Positions 35,625-45,384 are shown, numbered from the stretch's first letter. The stretch is 64,000 nt of DNA from DATBJG01 sp963790545 (GCA_963790545.1 CAWBPA010000024.1:248001-312000), one strand, 5' to 3'. The notes: a model not told the origin generated them from the letters alone. Numbers and translations: made by a program.

Positions 35625-37046
35625 TCAAGATCTGACCCCGGCGGGTGTCCGGTCCTGAACACCGACGACGATTCGTTTCCACTGTTCCTGCCTGAAGCGG
35701 ACCACCGACAGGGTGCAGCGGGTAAAGTGTCCCAGCACAATCGCGAGCCACACGTCCTCCGGCGCAAGCCCGCGCCAGGCCTGCACCATCGCGCAATAGC
35801 CGAGCGGCACCGCGACCTGTGACAACAACGAAATGTAGAACGGACTGCGAGTGTCGCCGGTTCCCTGCAAACCGCCTGTGTAACTGAGCGCGACGGCAAT
35901 GAAAAGCCCAGAGACACTCAGGTACGCCAGCAACTGCCGGCCCAGCTGCACGACCACGGGATCATCCAATCCAAAGATTCCCAGAAGCGCGCGCGGGAAC
36001 AGCAGGAAGATCGCGCCAACCGTGCCGGCAATCACCAGGCCAATGCGTGAGGCGAGATGCACGCCGTGAATCGTGCGGTCCGGCCGTGCGGCCCCGAGAT
36101 TCTGGCCGGCCACCACGGCCGCGGCACCCATCAAGCCGTTGGACGTCCACGTAATGAGGGAAAACAGTTCGGAATAGCAGACCGTGAACGCCGCCTGCGC
36201 CTCTGCACTGTACTGGAGCGAGCCGATGAAGCGGAGCATGAGGACGCCACCGACGTTCATGACGATGCCCTGGAACCCGGCCGGCAGCCCGAACCCAAAG
36301 AGCGAGCGGATGATGTCCCAGTCGGGCGTCCAGGACATCGACCGCGAAAATCGAACCGGCAAGCGATTGGAAAACAGCATCACTAAGCCGATGAGGGCCG
36401 CAACACCCGTGGCGATGACCGTGCCGATCGCAGCGCCCCTCGTCCCATACGCCGGAATGGGACCAAGACCGCGAATGAAGACCACATTGAGCGCGGCGTT
36501 CAGCACGGTGATGAAGAGGCCCAGATAGAGAGGCGTCCTCGCATCGCCCGCGGCGCGCAACGCGCCGCCCAGCATGAAGTACATCAGCATGCCAATGCTG
36601 AAGAGAAACATGATGCGCAGGTACGGCAGGGCCTCGACGCGCACGGCCTCCGTGGCGTTGACCATTTCGAGCAGCTGTGGCGCGAACAAATATCCGAGGG
36701 GTGCGAGAATGCCAGCGGCCAGGATGACGGACGTCAGGAAAGCCTGATAGACGACGCGGTTGACCTTTTCAGAATCGTGCGCGCCTGCATATCGTGCCAC
36801 CAGCACCGCCATACCCGTGTACAGGCAGCTGACGAACACGATGACGACAAGGAAGATCTGCCAGCTGACGCCTATGGCGGCGTTTCCGGTGAACCCCACA
36901 TAGTGGCCGACCATCGTGTGGTCGATGATCCCCTGCAGCCCGGCGATGCCGTTCTGCAGCATCGTCGGCCACGCGATCTTCCACACCGCACGGAGAATCG
37001 GGCCCTCGGTAATCGTCCGGTCAAACCGCTGGGGAGGCGCCGCCAA
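35625..37046 (-). CDS. MATE-family multidrug/Na+ efflux transporter
   Basis: 473 residues with 12 membrane segments in two MatE halves (ITEGPILRAVWKIAWPTMLQ...GLQGIIDHTMVGHYVG and SLFGFGLPAGFQGIVMNVGG). These carriers export cationic drugs or metabolites using Na+ or H+. The start is TTG 37046, five bases after the glpX stop. Its short spacing to glpX and glpX's overlap with the acyl-CoA dehydrogenase make it the last gene of a minus-strand run. No regulator is adjacent. Confidence 0.9.
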   Translation of the reverse strand: MAAPPQRFDRTITEGPILRAVWKIAWPTMLQNGIAGLQGIIDHTMVGHYVGFTGNAAIGVSWQIFLVVIVFVSCLYTGMAVLVARYAGAHDSEKVNRVVYQAFLTSVILAAGILAPLGYLFAPQLLEMVNATEAVRVEALPYLRIMFLFSIGMLMYFMLGGALRAAGDARTPLYLGLFITVLNAALNVVFIRGLGPIPAYGTRGAAIGTVIATGVAALIGLVMLFSNRLPVRFSRSMSWTPDWDIIRSLFGFGLPAGFQGIVMNVGGVLMLRFIGSLQYSAEAQAAFTVCYSELFSLITWTSNGLMGAAAVVAGQNLGAARPDRTIHGVHLASRIGLVIAGTVGAIFLLFPRALLGIFGLDDPVVVQLGRQLLAYLSVSGLFIAVALSYTGGLQGTGDTRSPFYISLLSQVAVPLGYCAMVQAWRGLAPEDVWLAIVLGHFTRCTLSVVRFRQEQWKRIVVGVQDRTPAGVRS

Positions 37047-37050
37047 CGAC

Positions 37051-38052
37051 CTAGAACCTGACTTTCACGTCCGGCCGCGAATCAACGTGAATGCTGTCGA
37101 TGAAGCGAACCCGGTGAGGATGGGTCTGCATGATGACGGAACTCGTGCGAATTCCATCTCCGAAAAACCGGACGCCTCTCATGAGCGTCCCTTCGGTGAC
37201 GCCGGCCGCAGCAAAGATCATGGATTCGCCGGAGGCGAGGTCCGCGGAACGATAGATCCGCTTGGTGTCCTTGATTCCCATGGCGTGGCACCGCTCTTCG
37301 TGCTCTGGTTTCGTGACGACGAGCCTGGCGAGAATCTCTCCGTTGAGGCAACGCATGGCCGCTGCCGTCAACACGCCTTCAGGCGCACCACCAGTTCCCA
37401 TGACGGCGTGGACGCCACTGCCCGCGACCGCCGCCGTAATGCCCGCGGAAAGATCGCCATCCGAAATCAGGCGAATTCGAGCGCCCGTCGCCCGGATATC
37501 GTTGACCAACTTCTCGTGCCGCGCTCGGTCCAGCACGATGACCACAAGGTCCTCGACCTTGCGGTCCAGACGTCGAGCGATGGCTCGGAGATTGTCGGCC
37601 ACCGGCGCATCCAACTCCACGACATCCTTGGAGCTCGGTCCGACGACGAGCTTCTCCATATAGAGGTCGGGTGCGTGGAGCAAACCACCTCGAGGTGACG
37701 CGGCCAGCACCGCAATGGCGTTCGCTGAACCCGTGGCGCAGAGATTCGTCCCTTCGAGCGGATCGACGGCGATATCCACTTGCGGCAGCCGTCCCCAGCC
37801 GGGTCCACTGCCCGCGCGGGAGTTGGCCAACCCGACTTTTTCTCCTATATAGAGCATCGGGGCTTCGTCGCGCTCGCCCTCTCCAATGACGATGGTGCCA
37901 TCGATCGCGACGGTGTCGAGCTCTTGCCGCATGGCCTCGACGGCAACCTGATCTGATCGGTGGCGGTCGCCCTGTCCCATGGTGTGGGCGCAGGCAATGG
38001 CCGCTTGTTCGACAACGCGAAGAAAATCGAGCGAGAGATCAGAATCGATCAC
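37051..38052 (-). CDS. glpX: Class II fructose-1,6-bisphosphatase
   Basis: 333 residues, lithium-sensitive phosphatase fold. It removes the 1-phosphate of fructose 1,6-bisphosphate in gluconeogenesis. Seen are the metal-binding [42 protein letters not shown] [23 protein letters not shown] and the C-terminal [15 protein letters not shown] chose GTG 38052 ([15 protein letters not shown]), which overlaps the acyl-CoA dehydrogenase stop (GTGA); the frame is open further upstream, but that part lies inside the dehydrogenase gene. Confidence 0.93.
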   Translation of the reverse strand: MIDSDLSLDFLRVVEQAAIACAHTMGQGDRHRSDQVAVEAMRQELDTVAIDGTIVIGEGERDEAPMLYIGEKVGLANSRAGSGPGWGRLPQVDIAVDPLEGTNLCATGSANAIAVLAASPRGGLLHAPDLYMEKLVVGPSSKDVVELDAPVADNLRAIARRLDRKVEDLVVIVLDRARHEKLVNDIRATGARIRLISDGDLSAGITAAVAGSGVHAVMGTGGAPEGVLTAAAMRCLNGEILARLVVTKPEHEERCHAMGIKDTKRIYRSADLASGESMIFAAAGVTEGTLMRGVRFFGDGIRTSSVIMQTHPHRVRFIDSIHVDSRPDVKVRF

Positions 38053-39257
38053 TTTGTGCCCCTGTATGGTGGAAGCTGGCAGCGCAGCGGACGGTCCACA
38101 CGGTAGCCGAGCAGGTAGTCGGCCTGCATGATTTTGTGGATCTCCCGCGTGCCTTCGTAGATCACCGCGCCTTTGCAGTTGCGATAAAACCGGCCGGCTG
38201 GATACTCGTCCGAATAGCCGTTGGCGCCGTGGATCTGGACACAATCACCGGCCGCACGCTCCGATGCGACCGTGGCAAACCACTTCGCCAACCCTGTTTC
38301 CTGCGTATTGCGACGACCGATGTTCTTGAGCCACCCGGATCGCAGCCACAACAGCCGTGACACCTGATAGTCCGATTCCATCTGCGCGATCATTTCCTTG
38401 ACGAGCTGGTGCTGGCCGATCTCGACGCCAAAGGCTTTTCGGTCGAGCGCGTACTTGACGCTCGCATCACGGCACGCCTTGATGAGCCCCGTCGCACCCG
38501 CAGCCACGGTAAAGCGCCCCTGGTCGAGCGCAAACATCGCAATCTTGAAGCCCTCCCCCGCTTTTCCCACCAGGTTCTCCACCGGGACCTCGACGTCGGT
38601 CATCTTGAAGAAGCCCGTGTTGCCGGCCAGGATGCCCCACTTCTCCTTGAGCGTTCCGCTCGAAAAGCCTTTGAACGCGCGCTCGACAATGAACGCGCTC
38701 ATCCCGGAGGGGTCCTTGAGCTTTTTCTTGTTCTGGTCGCTCCACGCAAAGACGAGAAACTGGTCGGCAACGTCAGCCAGCGAGATCCACATCTTCTCGC
38801 CGTTGAGAATCCAGCGGTCCCCCTTCTGGACAGCCGTGGTCTGGATGCCGCGCGCATCGCTCCCAGCCGCCGGTTCCGTGAGGCCATAACTTGCAATCCG
38901 CTGGCCTTGTGCCTGCGGGACCAGGTATCGCTGTTTCTGATCCTCGGTACCCCAGGCCAGCAGCGTCAGGCTGTTGAGCCCGGCATGGACCGAGAGAATG
39001 ACCCGGAGTGACGTGTCGATGTACTCCAGCTCTTCGCTCGCGATACCGAGACTCACGTAGTCCATGCCCGCGCCGCCGTACTCCGCCGGGACAGAAACCC
39101 CCAGCAGCCCGAGCGAGGCCATCTGCGGAAGGATGTTGCGATCGAAGCGATGCTCCCGATCGAGGTCGTGAATGCGCGGTGCGACTTCGCGGGCCGCCCA
39201 GTCGCGCACGGTGTGTTCCAGCAGCCGGTGTTCCTCGGTGAGTTCGAAACTGATCAT
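38049..39257 (-). CDS. Acyl-CoA dehydrogenase
   Basis: 402 residues, FAD enzyme that oxidises acyl-CoA to enoyl-CoA. It shows [18 protein letters not shown], the FAD segment [34 protein letters not shown], the ALDRKAFG...[12 protein letters not shown] helix and the catalytic glutamate in [17 protein letters not shown], placed as in short-chain and glutaryl-type members. No partner beta-oxidation or ETF genes are nearby, so the acyl chain is unknown. It is coupled to glpX by a GTGA overlap. Confidence 0.92.
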   Translation of the reverse strand: MISFELTEEHRLLEHTVRDWAAREVAPRIHDLDREHRFDRNILPQMASLGLLGVSVPAEYGGAGMDYVSLGIASEELEYIDTSLRVILSVHAGLNSLTLLAWGTEDQKQRYLVPQAQGQRIASYGLTEPAAGSDARGIQTTAVQKGDRWILNGEKMWISLADVADQFLVFAWSDQNKKKLKDPSGMSAFIVERAFKGFSSGTLKEKWGILAGNTGFFKMTDVEVPVENLVGKAGEGFKIAMFALDQGRFTVAAGATGLIKACRDASVKYALDRKAFGVEIGQHQLVKEMIAQMESDYQVSRLLWLRSGWLKNIGRRNTQETGLAKWFATVASERAAGDCVQIHGANGYSDEYPAGRFYRNCKGAVIYEGTREIHKIMQADYLLGYRVDRPLRCQLPPYRGTK

Positions 39258-39287
39258 GGGAAGAGGCGGCGGAATGCTAACACGACC

Positions 39288-40085
39288 CTATATCTTCGTT
39301 ATCGTCACGACCGAACCGCGCGTGAGACCGAGCCCTTCGGCCGCACTTCCTGCGTTGATGGCAATCTCCACCTGGTCGGTGCTCCCGAGCAGCGCACAGA
39401 CCTCCCCTGGCGCGGCTTCCGTATACGTATTGACGAAACGTGCCACGGGCCGATCGCCGGCCACGATCTGAATGGCTCCGGCCTGCGCGAGCTTCTCGAA
39501 TGTTTTCCGATCGATGTTCGTCACCAGATTGCCGAAGCGGTCCACTCGCAAGACCTGCCCTTTGATCTCGTCGCTCGAGACGGTGGGCACAGGAATCTCG
39601 ATCTTCACGTAGTCACCCGCCGGGCGACCGAGCGCCGTGAGCTCGATGCCTTTCGCCAGCCACGCTGCCGCGGGCGCGAACCGGTCGCGGCCTTCGAAGG
39701 TCCGACTCACGGTGGGACGCGCATACCTGCGCTCGGTGAGCTCCACGACACGGCGCGGGGGTGTTTCCCGCAGCACGGCCGTCAACACACCATTGTCGGG
39801 GGCCACAAACCGAAAGTCGGCGGTTTCCGCTGCAATTCCACGACGAGCCGATCCCACGCCAGGATCGACCACGGTCAAAAAGACGGTCCCAGGTGGAAAG
39901 TAGCGGTAGCTCGCCGCCAGCTCGAGCGCTGCCGTCAGCACGTCGTGGGCAGGCACGTCATGAGTAATGTCTACCAGTGTCGCCTCTGGACATATCCCCA
40001 GGGCGACCGCTTTCATCGTACCAGCGTAGTGGTCACGAGTGCCAAAGTCGCTCAACAGAGCGATAACGGGACGAGCCATGGGCAC
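39288..40085 (-). CDS. SAM hydroxide adenosyltransferase (DUF62 family)
   Basis: 265 residues. The family hydrolyses S-adenosylmethionine to adenosine and methionine and shares its fold with SAM-dependent fluorinase and chlorinase. Features are the N-terminal IALLSDFGTRDHYAGTMK, TVVDPGVGSARRGIA, VAPDNGVLT and a C-terminal domain with VLRVDRFGNLVTNI and LLGSTDQVEIAINAGSAAE. The halogenase-specific loop is absent, so hydrolase activity is the better reading. It lies 30 bases upstream of the acyl-CoA dehydrogenase on the same strand. Confidence 0.9.
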   Translation of the reverse strand: MPMARPVIALLSDFGTRDHYAGTMKAVALGICPEATLVDITHDVPAHDVLTAALELAASYRYFPPGTVFLTVVDPGVGSARRGIAAETADFRFVAPDNGVLTAVLRETPPRRVVELTERRYARPTVSRTFEGRDRFAPAAAWLAKGIELTALGRPAGDYVKIEIPVPTVSSDEIKGQVLRVDRFGNLVTNIDRKTFEKLAQAGAIQIVAGDRPVARFVNTYTEAAPGEVCALLGSTDQVEIAINAGSAAEGLGLTRGSVVTITKI

Positions 40086-40124
40086 TATCTTACTCAGAGA
40101 CAGGTTAGGAGGGGTTAGGAAGGG

Positions 40125-40826
40125 CTAACCTTTCCGCGCTCCGGTCGGGCCAAGGTATCCGGGCTTTCGGAACAGAATCTCCCGGACGTTGGTCTTGAGC
40201 AGAAAGGACTCGGCCACGCGGAGGCCGTCGAACAGCTTGAGAATATCGCGGTTGAGGAGCACCTGCTGTTTCGGCCGTCCAGCGGGATACGGCCGCTGCC
40301 GGAGGTTGCTCTGATCGGCAATGATGTATTTGGTATAGCGAGCGTCCTGAGTGGGCAGCGTGGCAAAAAACCCCAGCAGTGAGCCGTCGACGCTCAAGAG
40401 GCGCGTCAGCTCTCGTGCGAGCACCTGGGCGCACGGGCGATCGAGATAGTCGAAGAGGTCCCAGCACAGAATCCCGTCGACGCTGCCATCTGCCTGCGGA
40501 AATCGCTGGGCGAGAAATTTGCTCAGATCGTCGAGCTTCTTCTGCCGAATGTGCTGATCGAGATCGCGGAAGAGGTCTTCGATGAAGATTTTGCAGCCGA
40601 GCTGCTCCCCGAAGAACGTCAGATTCGGTCCGACGACCGGACCGAGGTCCAGCAGGACAGGAGCGGACCGCGACGCCAGACTCGAAAGGAACCGATGCAG
40701 CGCTTTGGTCGGGAACGCCGGCTCGTCGGCAGTCGTCTCCGGTGCAGCCTGGTCGTCCGCGGCGCGTCGTTGTCCCAGAAGGGAGAAGAGATCGGAGAGC
40801 GCGCGTGTTCCTCCGTCGCCTGGCAC
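40125..40826 (-). CDS. Methyltransferase-like protein of unknown function
   Basis: 233 residues starting with GTG 40826. The middle looks like a class I SAM-dependent methyltransferase core: a motif I-like strand SAPVLLDLGPVVGPNLTFF, an acidic residue after FIEDLF, then SVDGILCWDLFDYLDRP in the post-I/motif IV place and LLSVDGSLLGFFAT. The glycine-rich loop is altered (GPVVGPN), so methyl transfer is uncertain. It is followed on the same strand only by an intergenic gap, and preceded 67 bases upstream by the bactofilin gene, so the two may be transcribed together. I do not recognise a characterised relative. Confidence 0.65.
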   Translation of the reverse strand: MPGDGGTRALSDLFSLLGQRRAADDQAAPETTADEPAFPTKALHRFLSSLASRSAPVLLDLGPVVGPNLTFFGEQLGCKIFIEDLFRDLDQHIRQKKLDDLSKFLAQRFPQADGSVDGILCWDLFDYLDRPCAQVLARELTRLLSVDGSLLGFFATLPTQDARYTKYIIADQSNLRQRPYPAGRPKQQVLLNRDILKLFDGLRVAESFLLKTNVREILFRKPGYLGPTGARKG

Positions 40827-40893
40827 TATGCTCCTCTGAACGAGCGGGTGGGGATCGCCTGCCTGTGCTGGGCTGGACCGCCCACCCTTCGCG

Positions 40894-41478
40894 TCACGAA
40901 TTCGCCGAGGCGCCGACGCGAGTCACTTGCGCGGGTGACGCTGCCGGTGTTGACTGTGGAATCGACACAGGACCTTTCTGCTCCGCTTTCTGATCGCTGG
41001 CGGCGGCTTTCGGCTGCGCGGGTTTTCCCGCACGCTGCATGTCAACGCTGCCGCGGAACAGCGCGCCTTCGGCAATTGCGACACGGGGCGACACGATGTC
41101 ACCCTCCACCGATCCATTGTCGCGGATGTCGACCTTCTCCGCGGCGGACACGTTGCCGACGACCTCGCCGAGCACGACGACAGACTTGGCAAACACCTGC
41201 GCTTTGATCTTGCCGTTGGCGCCGATCGTCAGCACGTTGTCTCGCAACTCAATCTTGCCTTCGACGTGACCTTCGATGGTCAGGTCTTCGCTTCCGGTCA
41301 GCTCACCTTTGATGACGACGGACTTGCCGATGTTCACAATACCCCTCTCGATCTGTCGTGGCGCCACAGGAGGCGCGGTTGCAGCGGTCGAAGGCGGCGG
41401 TGCTGATGGCGTCGCCGGCGTTGGGGTTGTCGTATCACGACCGGGAGCCGGCCGCACCGCTTCATCCTTTTTCCACAT
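40894..41478 (-). CDS. Bactofilin (polymer-forming cytoskeletal protein)
   Basis: 194 residues. A central right-handed beta-helix domain (~46-145) has the repeating pattern VNIGKSVVIKGELTGSEDLTIEGHVEGKIEL...GNVSAAEKVDIRDNGSVEG (given here in parts: NIGKSVVIKGEL, DLTIEGHVEGKIEL, VDIRDNGSVEGDI). Disordered Pro/Thr- and Ala/Gln-rich tails flank it, as usual. Bactofilins self-assemble into membrane-linked filaments that place cell-wall or polysaccharide enzymes. The start codon lies 174 bases from the divergent cysteine desulfurase. Confidence 0.93.
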   Translation of the reverse strand: MWKKDEAVRPAPGRDTTTPTPATPSAPPPSTAATAPPVAPRQIERGIVNIGKSVVIKGELTGSEDLTIEGHVEGKIELRDNVLTIGANGKIKAQVFAKSVVVLGEVVGNVSAAEKVDIRDNGSVEGDIVSPRVAIAEGALFRGSVDMQRAGKPAQPKAAASDQKAEQKGPVSIPQSTPAASPAQVTRVGASANS

Positions 41479-41569
41479 GTGACCTCCGCCTGTATCGACG
41501 TAAAAGAGAACTGGGAGGAAGCACCGGCCAGTATAGGTGACGGTTCACAGCGTTGTCTAGGGCCTTTTA

Positions 41570-41598
41570 TTGCCGAGGGTTAGGGGCGATGCTATGAT
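41570..41598 (+). promoter_or_regulatory. Sigma-70-type promoter for the cysteine desulfurase
   Basis: TTGCCG (41570-41575), a 17-base spacer and TATGAT (41593-41598). The leader to GTG 41653 would be about 50 bases. Confidence 0.5.
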
Positions 41599-41652
41599 CG
41601 CTACAGGGCTTCGCACTACCGCACGGCCTCCCGTCTCCCTGGGACATTCGAA

Positions 41653-42816
41653 GTGCGCATCTATCTCGATCACAACGCCACCACGCCCGGCGATCCGCTG
41701 GTCCTCGACGCGATGCTGCGGGCGGCCACCGACGATTTTGGCAACCCGTCGAGCGTGCACCACTTCGGCCAGCAGGCGAAAGCCCGACTGGACGAGGCGC
41801 GCGGCCTCGTCGCCACGTTGATCGGGGCCGAGCCATCGGAAATCGTCTTCACGAGCGGCGGCACCGAGGCCGACAACTTCGCGATCCGCGGCGTCGCGGA
41901 AGCGCTCGCGAGCACGGAACGACGCCATCTGATCACAAGTGGGATCGAACATGAAGCGGTGCTGAATACATTCAAGGCTCTCGCGCGACGCGGATGGAAG
42001 ACGACGCTTCTTCCGGTGGACTCGACAGGCATTGTCGCCCCTGCCGCCTTGCGTGAGGCCATCTCGAACGAGACGGCACTGGTCTCACTGATGCACGCCA
42101 ACAACGAGATCGGATCGATTCAGCCGATTACCGAATTTGCCGCGATCGCTCACGAGCATGGTGCCGTGTTTCATACCGACGCGGTGCAATCGGTGGGTAA
42201 GATTCCGGTGGACGTGCGGGGGCTGGGCGTCGATCTGCTCTCACTCTCCGCTCACAAGTTCTACGGGCCGAAGGGTGTGGGAGCGCTCTGGATTCGTCGC
42301 GGTACGCGGCTCGTACAATCAGCGACCGGCGGACGGCAAGAACGGAATCGGCGGGCCGGCACGGAAAACACACCCGGCATTCTCGGTATGGGCGTTGCCG
42401 CCGGATTGGCGCGCAAGCACATGTCTGTCGAGGGGCAGCGTCTGGCTGCGCTCAGAGATCGGCTCGAACAAGGCGTGCTGGCGGCCGTGCCACGAACGGC
42501 CGTCAACGGGGCGCGCGAGCCGCGGGTGCCCAACACCACGAACATCAGCTTCGAGCGGATTGAGGCTGAATCGTTGCTGATTGCGCTCGATCTGGAGGGA
42601 GTGGCGGTGTCAACCGGCTCGGCGTGCTCGTCGGGAACGCTGGAGCCGTCACACGTGCTGCGGGCAATGGGATTACCTCCGCATCGGACCCAAAGCTCAA
42701 TCCGGTTCAGCCTCGGCGCGTCGAACACCGACGAACAAATCGATCGTGTCATCAGCGTCCTGCCGCGTGTGGTCGAAAAGCTGCGAAGCCTGGCAGGCGC
42801 CGGGGCGAGGGGGTAG
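41653..42816 (+). CDS. Cysteine desulfurase (NifS/IscS family)
   Basis: 387 residues, PLP enzyme that takes sulfur from cysteine. PLP-binding His100 (SGIEHEAVL) and Lys202 (LSAHKFYGPKG), the catalytic cysteine Cys325 (STGSACSSGTLEPS) on the flexible loop, and RIYLDHNATTP at the N-terminus are all present. The next gene is mnmA, so its main job here is probably sulfur supply for 2-thiouridine in tRNA; Fe-S assembly genes (iscU, iscA) are absent from the window. It starts with GTG after a promoter-like sequence. Confidence 0.95.
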   Translation: MRIYLDHNATTPGDPLVLDAMLRAATDDFGNPSSVHHFGQQAKARLDEARGLVATLIGAEPSEIVFTSGGTEADNFAIRGVAEALASTERRHLITSGIEHEAVLNTFKALARRGWKTTLLPVDSTGIVAPAALREAISNETALVSLMHANNEIGSIQPITEFAAIAHEHGAVFHTDAVQSVGKIPVDVRGLGVDLLSLSAHKFYGPKGVGALWIRRGTRLVQSATGGRQERNRRAGTENTPGILGMGVAAGLARKHMSVEGQRLAALRDRLEQGVLAAVPRTAVNGAREPRVPNTTNISFERIEAESLLIALDLEGVAVSTGSACSSGTLEPSHVLRAMGLPPHRTQSSIRFSLGASNTDEQIDRVISVLPRVVEKLRSLAGAGARG

Positions 42817-42830
42817 AACAGCCGTCAGCT

Positions 42831-42893
42831 ACGTACGTAGCGCAGGTCTTTAGACCTGCCTCAAAGCAGGCCTGAAGGCCTGCGCTACGACGT
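42831..42893. repeat. Cloverleaf palindromic repeat between nifS-like and mnmA genes
   Basis: An outer 11-bp stem (CGTAGCGCAGG 42836-42846 with CCTGCGCTACG 42879-42889) encloses the potential hairpins GCAGGTCT/AGACCTGC (42842-42849, 42852-42859) and GCAGGCCT/AGGCCTGC (42867-42874, 42876-42883, partly shared with the outer stem). It looks like a REP/MITE-type intergenic element rather than a simple terminator. Confidence 0.7.
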
Positions 42894-42946
42894 GGGGCTG
42901 GCAATTGTGCAAGCGCACTCTTAGCCCATTTTTCTGACACTCTCTT

Positions 42947-44035
42947 ATGCGCATCGTCGTTGCAATGTCGGGTGGGGTCGATTCGTCTGTGGCAGCGGCG
43001 CTCCTGGCCGAACAGGGCCACGAGGTGATTGGCCTGTCGATGCAGCTGTACGACCACCGTGACGGTCAGGTCAGCTTCGGCACCTGCTGCACCATTGATG
43101 ATCTGCACGATGCCCGTCGCGTGGCGTCAAACCTGGGTATCCCCCACTATGTCATGAACTTCGAACGGCAGTTTCAGGACCAGGTGCTGTCGAACTTCGT
43201 GTCGGAGTACCTGTCGGGACGGACACCAATTCCCTGCGTGCACTGCAACAGCGATTTGAAGTTTTCCACGCTGCTGGATCGGGCCCAGGGCCTCGGCGCC
43301 GACATGGTGGCCACGGGTCACTATGCGCAAGTCGATCGCGGTGCGGACGGCCGGCACATGCTCCGTCGAGGTCTCGACCGCACCAAGGATCAGTCGTATT
43401 TCCTGTTTTCGCTGACGCAGCCACAGCTTCGACATGCGCTGTTCCCGGTGGGTGGCTGGCGGAAGGAAGACGTCCGCGAGTACGCGCGAATGCGGAACCT
43501 GCCGGTCGCGCAAAAGCCCGACAGTCAGGAAATCTGTTTCGTGCCCGATGGCGACTATGCTCGTTTTATCGAACGGCACCAAGCGGCTGCGGTTGAGGAG
43601 AACGTGCCGCCCCATCGGCCCGCCGAAGGGTTCATCGTCAACCAGACCGGGGCGGTGCTGGGTCAGCATCCAGGCGTGCATCACTTTACGGTCGGGCAGC
43701 GCAAGGGACTTGGGCTCGCGACCGGAACTCCCCTTTACGTGCTCGAACTGCGACCTATCGACAATCAGGTCGTCGTTGGACCGCGCGACGCGCTCGAGGA
43801 AACGACGCTGACCGCATCGGGCGTCAACTGGATTGCGGGCGAACCCCCAGCCGAGTCCATTCGTGTCCTGGCGCAGATTCGTCATCGCCATGTCGCGGCC
43901 AGCGCACGAGCCCGGGCGCTGCCACACAATCGCGCGGAACTGGAGTTCGACTCGGCCCAGACCGCGATTACTCCGGGGCAGGCGGTCGTCTTCTACGATG
44001 GCGATCAGGTCGTGGGCGGAGGGTGGATAGACTGA
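42947..44035 (+). CDS. mnmA: tRNA-specific 2-thiouridylase
   Basis: 362 residues. It adds sulfur to the wobble uridine of Lys, Glu and Gln tRNAs. The PP-loop is [15 protein letters not shown]. The catalytic cysteine pair is Cys100 in IPCVHCNSD and Cys197 in [34 protein letters not shown] and [14 protein letters not shown] are also conserved. It follows the cysteine desulfurase by 130 bases, with a palindromic repeat between them, and would receive persulfide sulfur from that enzyme. The start ATGCGCATCG has little ribosome site. Confidence 0.96.
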   Translation: MRIVVAMSGGVDSSVAAALLAEQGHEVIGLSMQLYDHRDGQVSFGTCCTIDDLHDARRVASNLGIPHYVMNFERQFQDQVLSNFVSEYLSGRTPIPCVHCNSDLKFSTLLDRAQGLGADMVATGHYAQVDRGADGRHMLRRGLDRTKDQSYFLFSLTQPQLRHALFPVGGWRKEDVREYARMRNLPVAQKPDSQEICFVPDGDYARFIERHQAAAVEENVPPHRPAEGFIVNQTGAVLGQHPGVHHFTVGQRKGLGLATGTPLYVLELRPIDNQVVVGPRDALEETTLTASGVNWIAGEPPAESIRVLAQIRHRHVAASARARALPHNRAELEFDSAQTAITPGQAVVFYDGDQVVGGGWID

Positions 44036-44058
44036 AAAGGGTGCCTGGTGTCGGGTGG

Positions 44059-44541
44059 TCAGTTCACCTTCGCAAGCGTTTGAAGCGCCTCCCCAGTCAC
44101 ACGAAAGACGGTCCAGTCGGCGAGCGGTTCGGCGCCAATGCTTCGATAAAACCGAATCGCCGGCTCGTTCCAGTCGAGCACCCGCCATTCGAGGCGACCG
44201 TAATCACGCGCGACGGCCACGCCCGCCAGATGTTCCAGGAGCTTCCGCCCGATTCCTTTTTTTCGCGACGACGGGCGCACGAAGAGATCCTCGAGGTACA
44301 ACCCGGGTTTAGCCAGGAATGTGGAATAGCTCTGGAAGAACAGGGCAAAGCCCGCGGGGTCGGTATCGTCGTACGCAATGACGATCTCCGCCGCCGGATC
44401 CGGACCAAACAGCGTCCGCCGCAACGCCTCGTCAGTCGCTCGAACCTCGTGAAGTAGACGTTCGTACTCGGCCAGTTCGCGAATGAACGCGTGGACCAGC
44501 GGCAGGTCGCGCTCGGTAGCTGGCACAATGCTGATGGACAC
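44059..44541 (-). CDS. GNAT-family N-acetyltransferase
   Basis: 160 residues. The acetyl-CoA site is visible as LEDLFVRPSSRKKGIGRKLLEHLAG (motif A, R..KG.G..L) and WNEPAIRFYRSIGAEPL (motif B). The pattern ISIVPATERDLPLVHAFIRELAEYER...LYLEDLFV is typical of the diamine/thialysine acetyltransferase (SAT-like) subgroup, suggesting an amine substrate. It converges on mnmA with 23 bases between and is divergent from the pseudouridine synthase. Confidence 0.88.
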   Translation of the reverse strand: MSISIVPATERDLPLVHAFIRELAEYERLLHEVRATDEALRRTLFGPDPAAEIVIAYDDTDPAGFALFFQSYSTFLAKPGLYLEDLFVRPSSRKKGIGRKLLEHLAGVAVARDYGRLEWRVLDWNEPAIRFYRSIGAEPLADWTVFRVTGEALQTLAKVN

Positions 44542-44574
44542 GGAGCGAATCCTATACTGAGCGTGACGTCCTAC

Positions 44575-44607
44575 GTTAACTTGAGCCTCGAGACTTGAGC
44601 CTTGAAA
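44575..44607. repeat. ACTTGAG-word repeat supplying the start of the pseudouridine synthase gene
   Basis: The words aacttgagcc, gacttgagcc and ttgaaaa follow each other directly before and into the TTG start at 44602. The same words build the strong inverted repeat at 25671-25775. Confidence 0.5.
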
Positions 44608-45384
44608 AAAGTGCCGCTCGAACGCGCCTTGTCGAAGCTCGGGCTGGCCTCCCGCACCGAGTCACGGGCCCTGCTGCGTGCTGGACGAGTTCGAGTGAAC
44701 GGCCGCATCGTCTGCGATCCGCTCGAGCCCGTGGTTCCGGAAACACTTCGGCTCACCATCGACGAAATCCCCGCTCGCCGACCGGCACCGGTTCTTATCG
44801 CGTTCAACAAGCCGCGCGGTGTCGTGACCACGCGCACCGATCCGAACGGCCGGCAAACCGTGTACGACTTTCTGAAGAATGTCCCCTCGCACGTCATCCC
44901 GGTCGGCCGCCTCGACCTCGCGTCAACGGGTCTTCTTCTGTTGACGAACGATACCCGACTGGCGGACTGGCTCACCGACCCTGCCAATGGACTCGTTCGT
45001 CGGTACCTCGTCACCGTCCGCGGCGAACTCGGCGATGACGCGGTTTCGCGTCTGGTGCAGGGGATTGATGACCAGGGGGAACGGCTGACGGCTGCCCACG
45101 TTGCAATTCGCAAGCGGTCAGGACGCGAGACTCATCTGGTCGTCGAGCTGGTAGAAGGCCGCAATCGCGAGATTCGCCGCATGTTCCGTGCCCTGGGTCG
45201 AGAAGTGACACGGCTCAAGCGGGTGACGTTTGCCGGGATCGAACTCGGAGACCTCGCTCCTGGGCAGTGGCAATACATCAGCCCGGACCAATATCCGGAC
45301 AGTCTGCCCAAAATCAGGTCAAGACCCCGCCGACGCAATGGAGGGACCGGTCGTTCGAGCGGTCGACAATCCAGGGATAAATGA
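44602..45384 (+). CDS. RsuA/RluB-family 16S/23S rRNA pseudouridine synthase
   Basis: 260 residues. An N-terminal S4 RNA-binding domain (VPLERALSKLGLASRTESRALLRAGRVRVNG) precedes the catalytic domain with the Asp motif PVGRLDLASTGLLLLTND, NKPRGVVTT and EGRNREIRRMFRALG. The basic C-terminal tail (RSRPRRRNGGTGRSSGRQ) is typical of RluB-like enzymes. The start may be TTG 44602 or GTG 44611; both lie at the edge of a short-word repeat, and no ribosome site is clear. Confidence 0.9.
   Translation: MKKVPLERALSKLGLASRTESRALLRAGRVRVNGRIVCDPLEPVVPETLRLTIDEIPARRPAPVLIAFNKPRGVVTTRTDPNGRQTVYDFLKNVPSHVIPVGRLDLASTGLLLLTNDTRLADWLTDPANGLVRRYLVTVRGELGDDAVSRLVQGIDDQGERLTAAHVAIRKRSGRETHLVVELVEGRNREIRRMFRALGREVTRLKRVTFAGIELGDLAPGQWQYISPDQYPDSLPKIRSRPRRRNGGTGRSSGRQSRDK

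Noticed and set aside
39288..40085. SAM-dependent fluorinase or chlorinase
   Set aside because: The fold is shared, but the halogenase-specific loop is not seen; the DUF62 hydrolase reading fits better.
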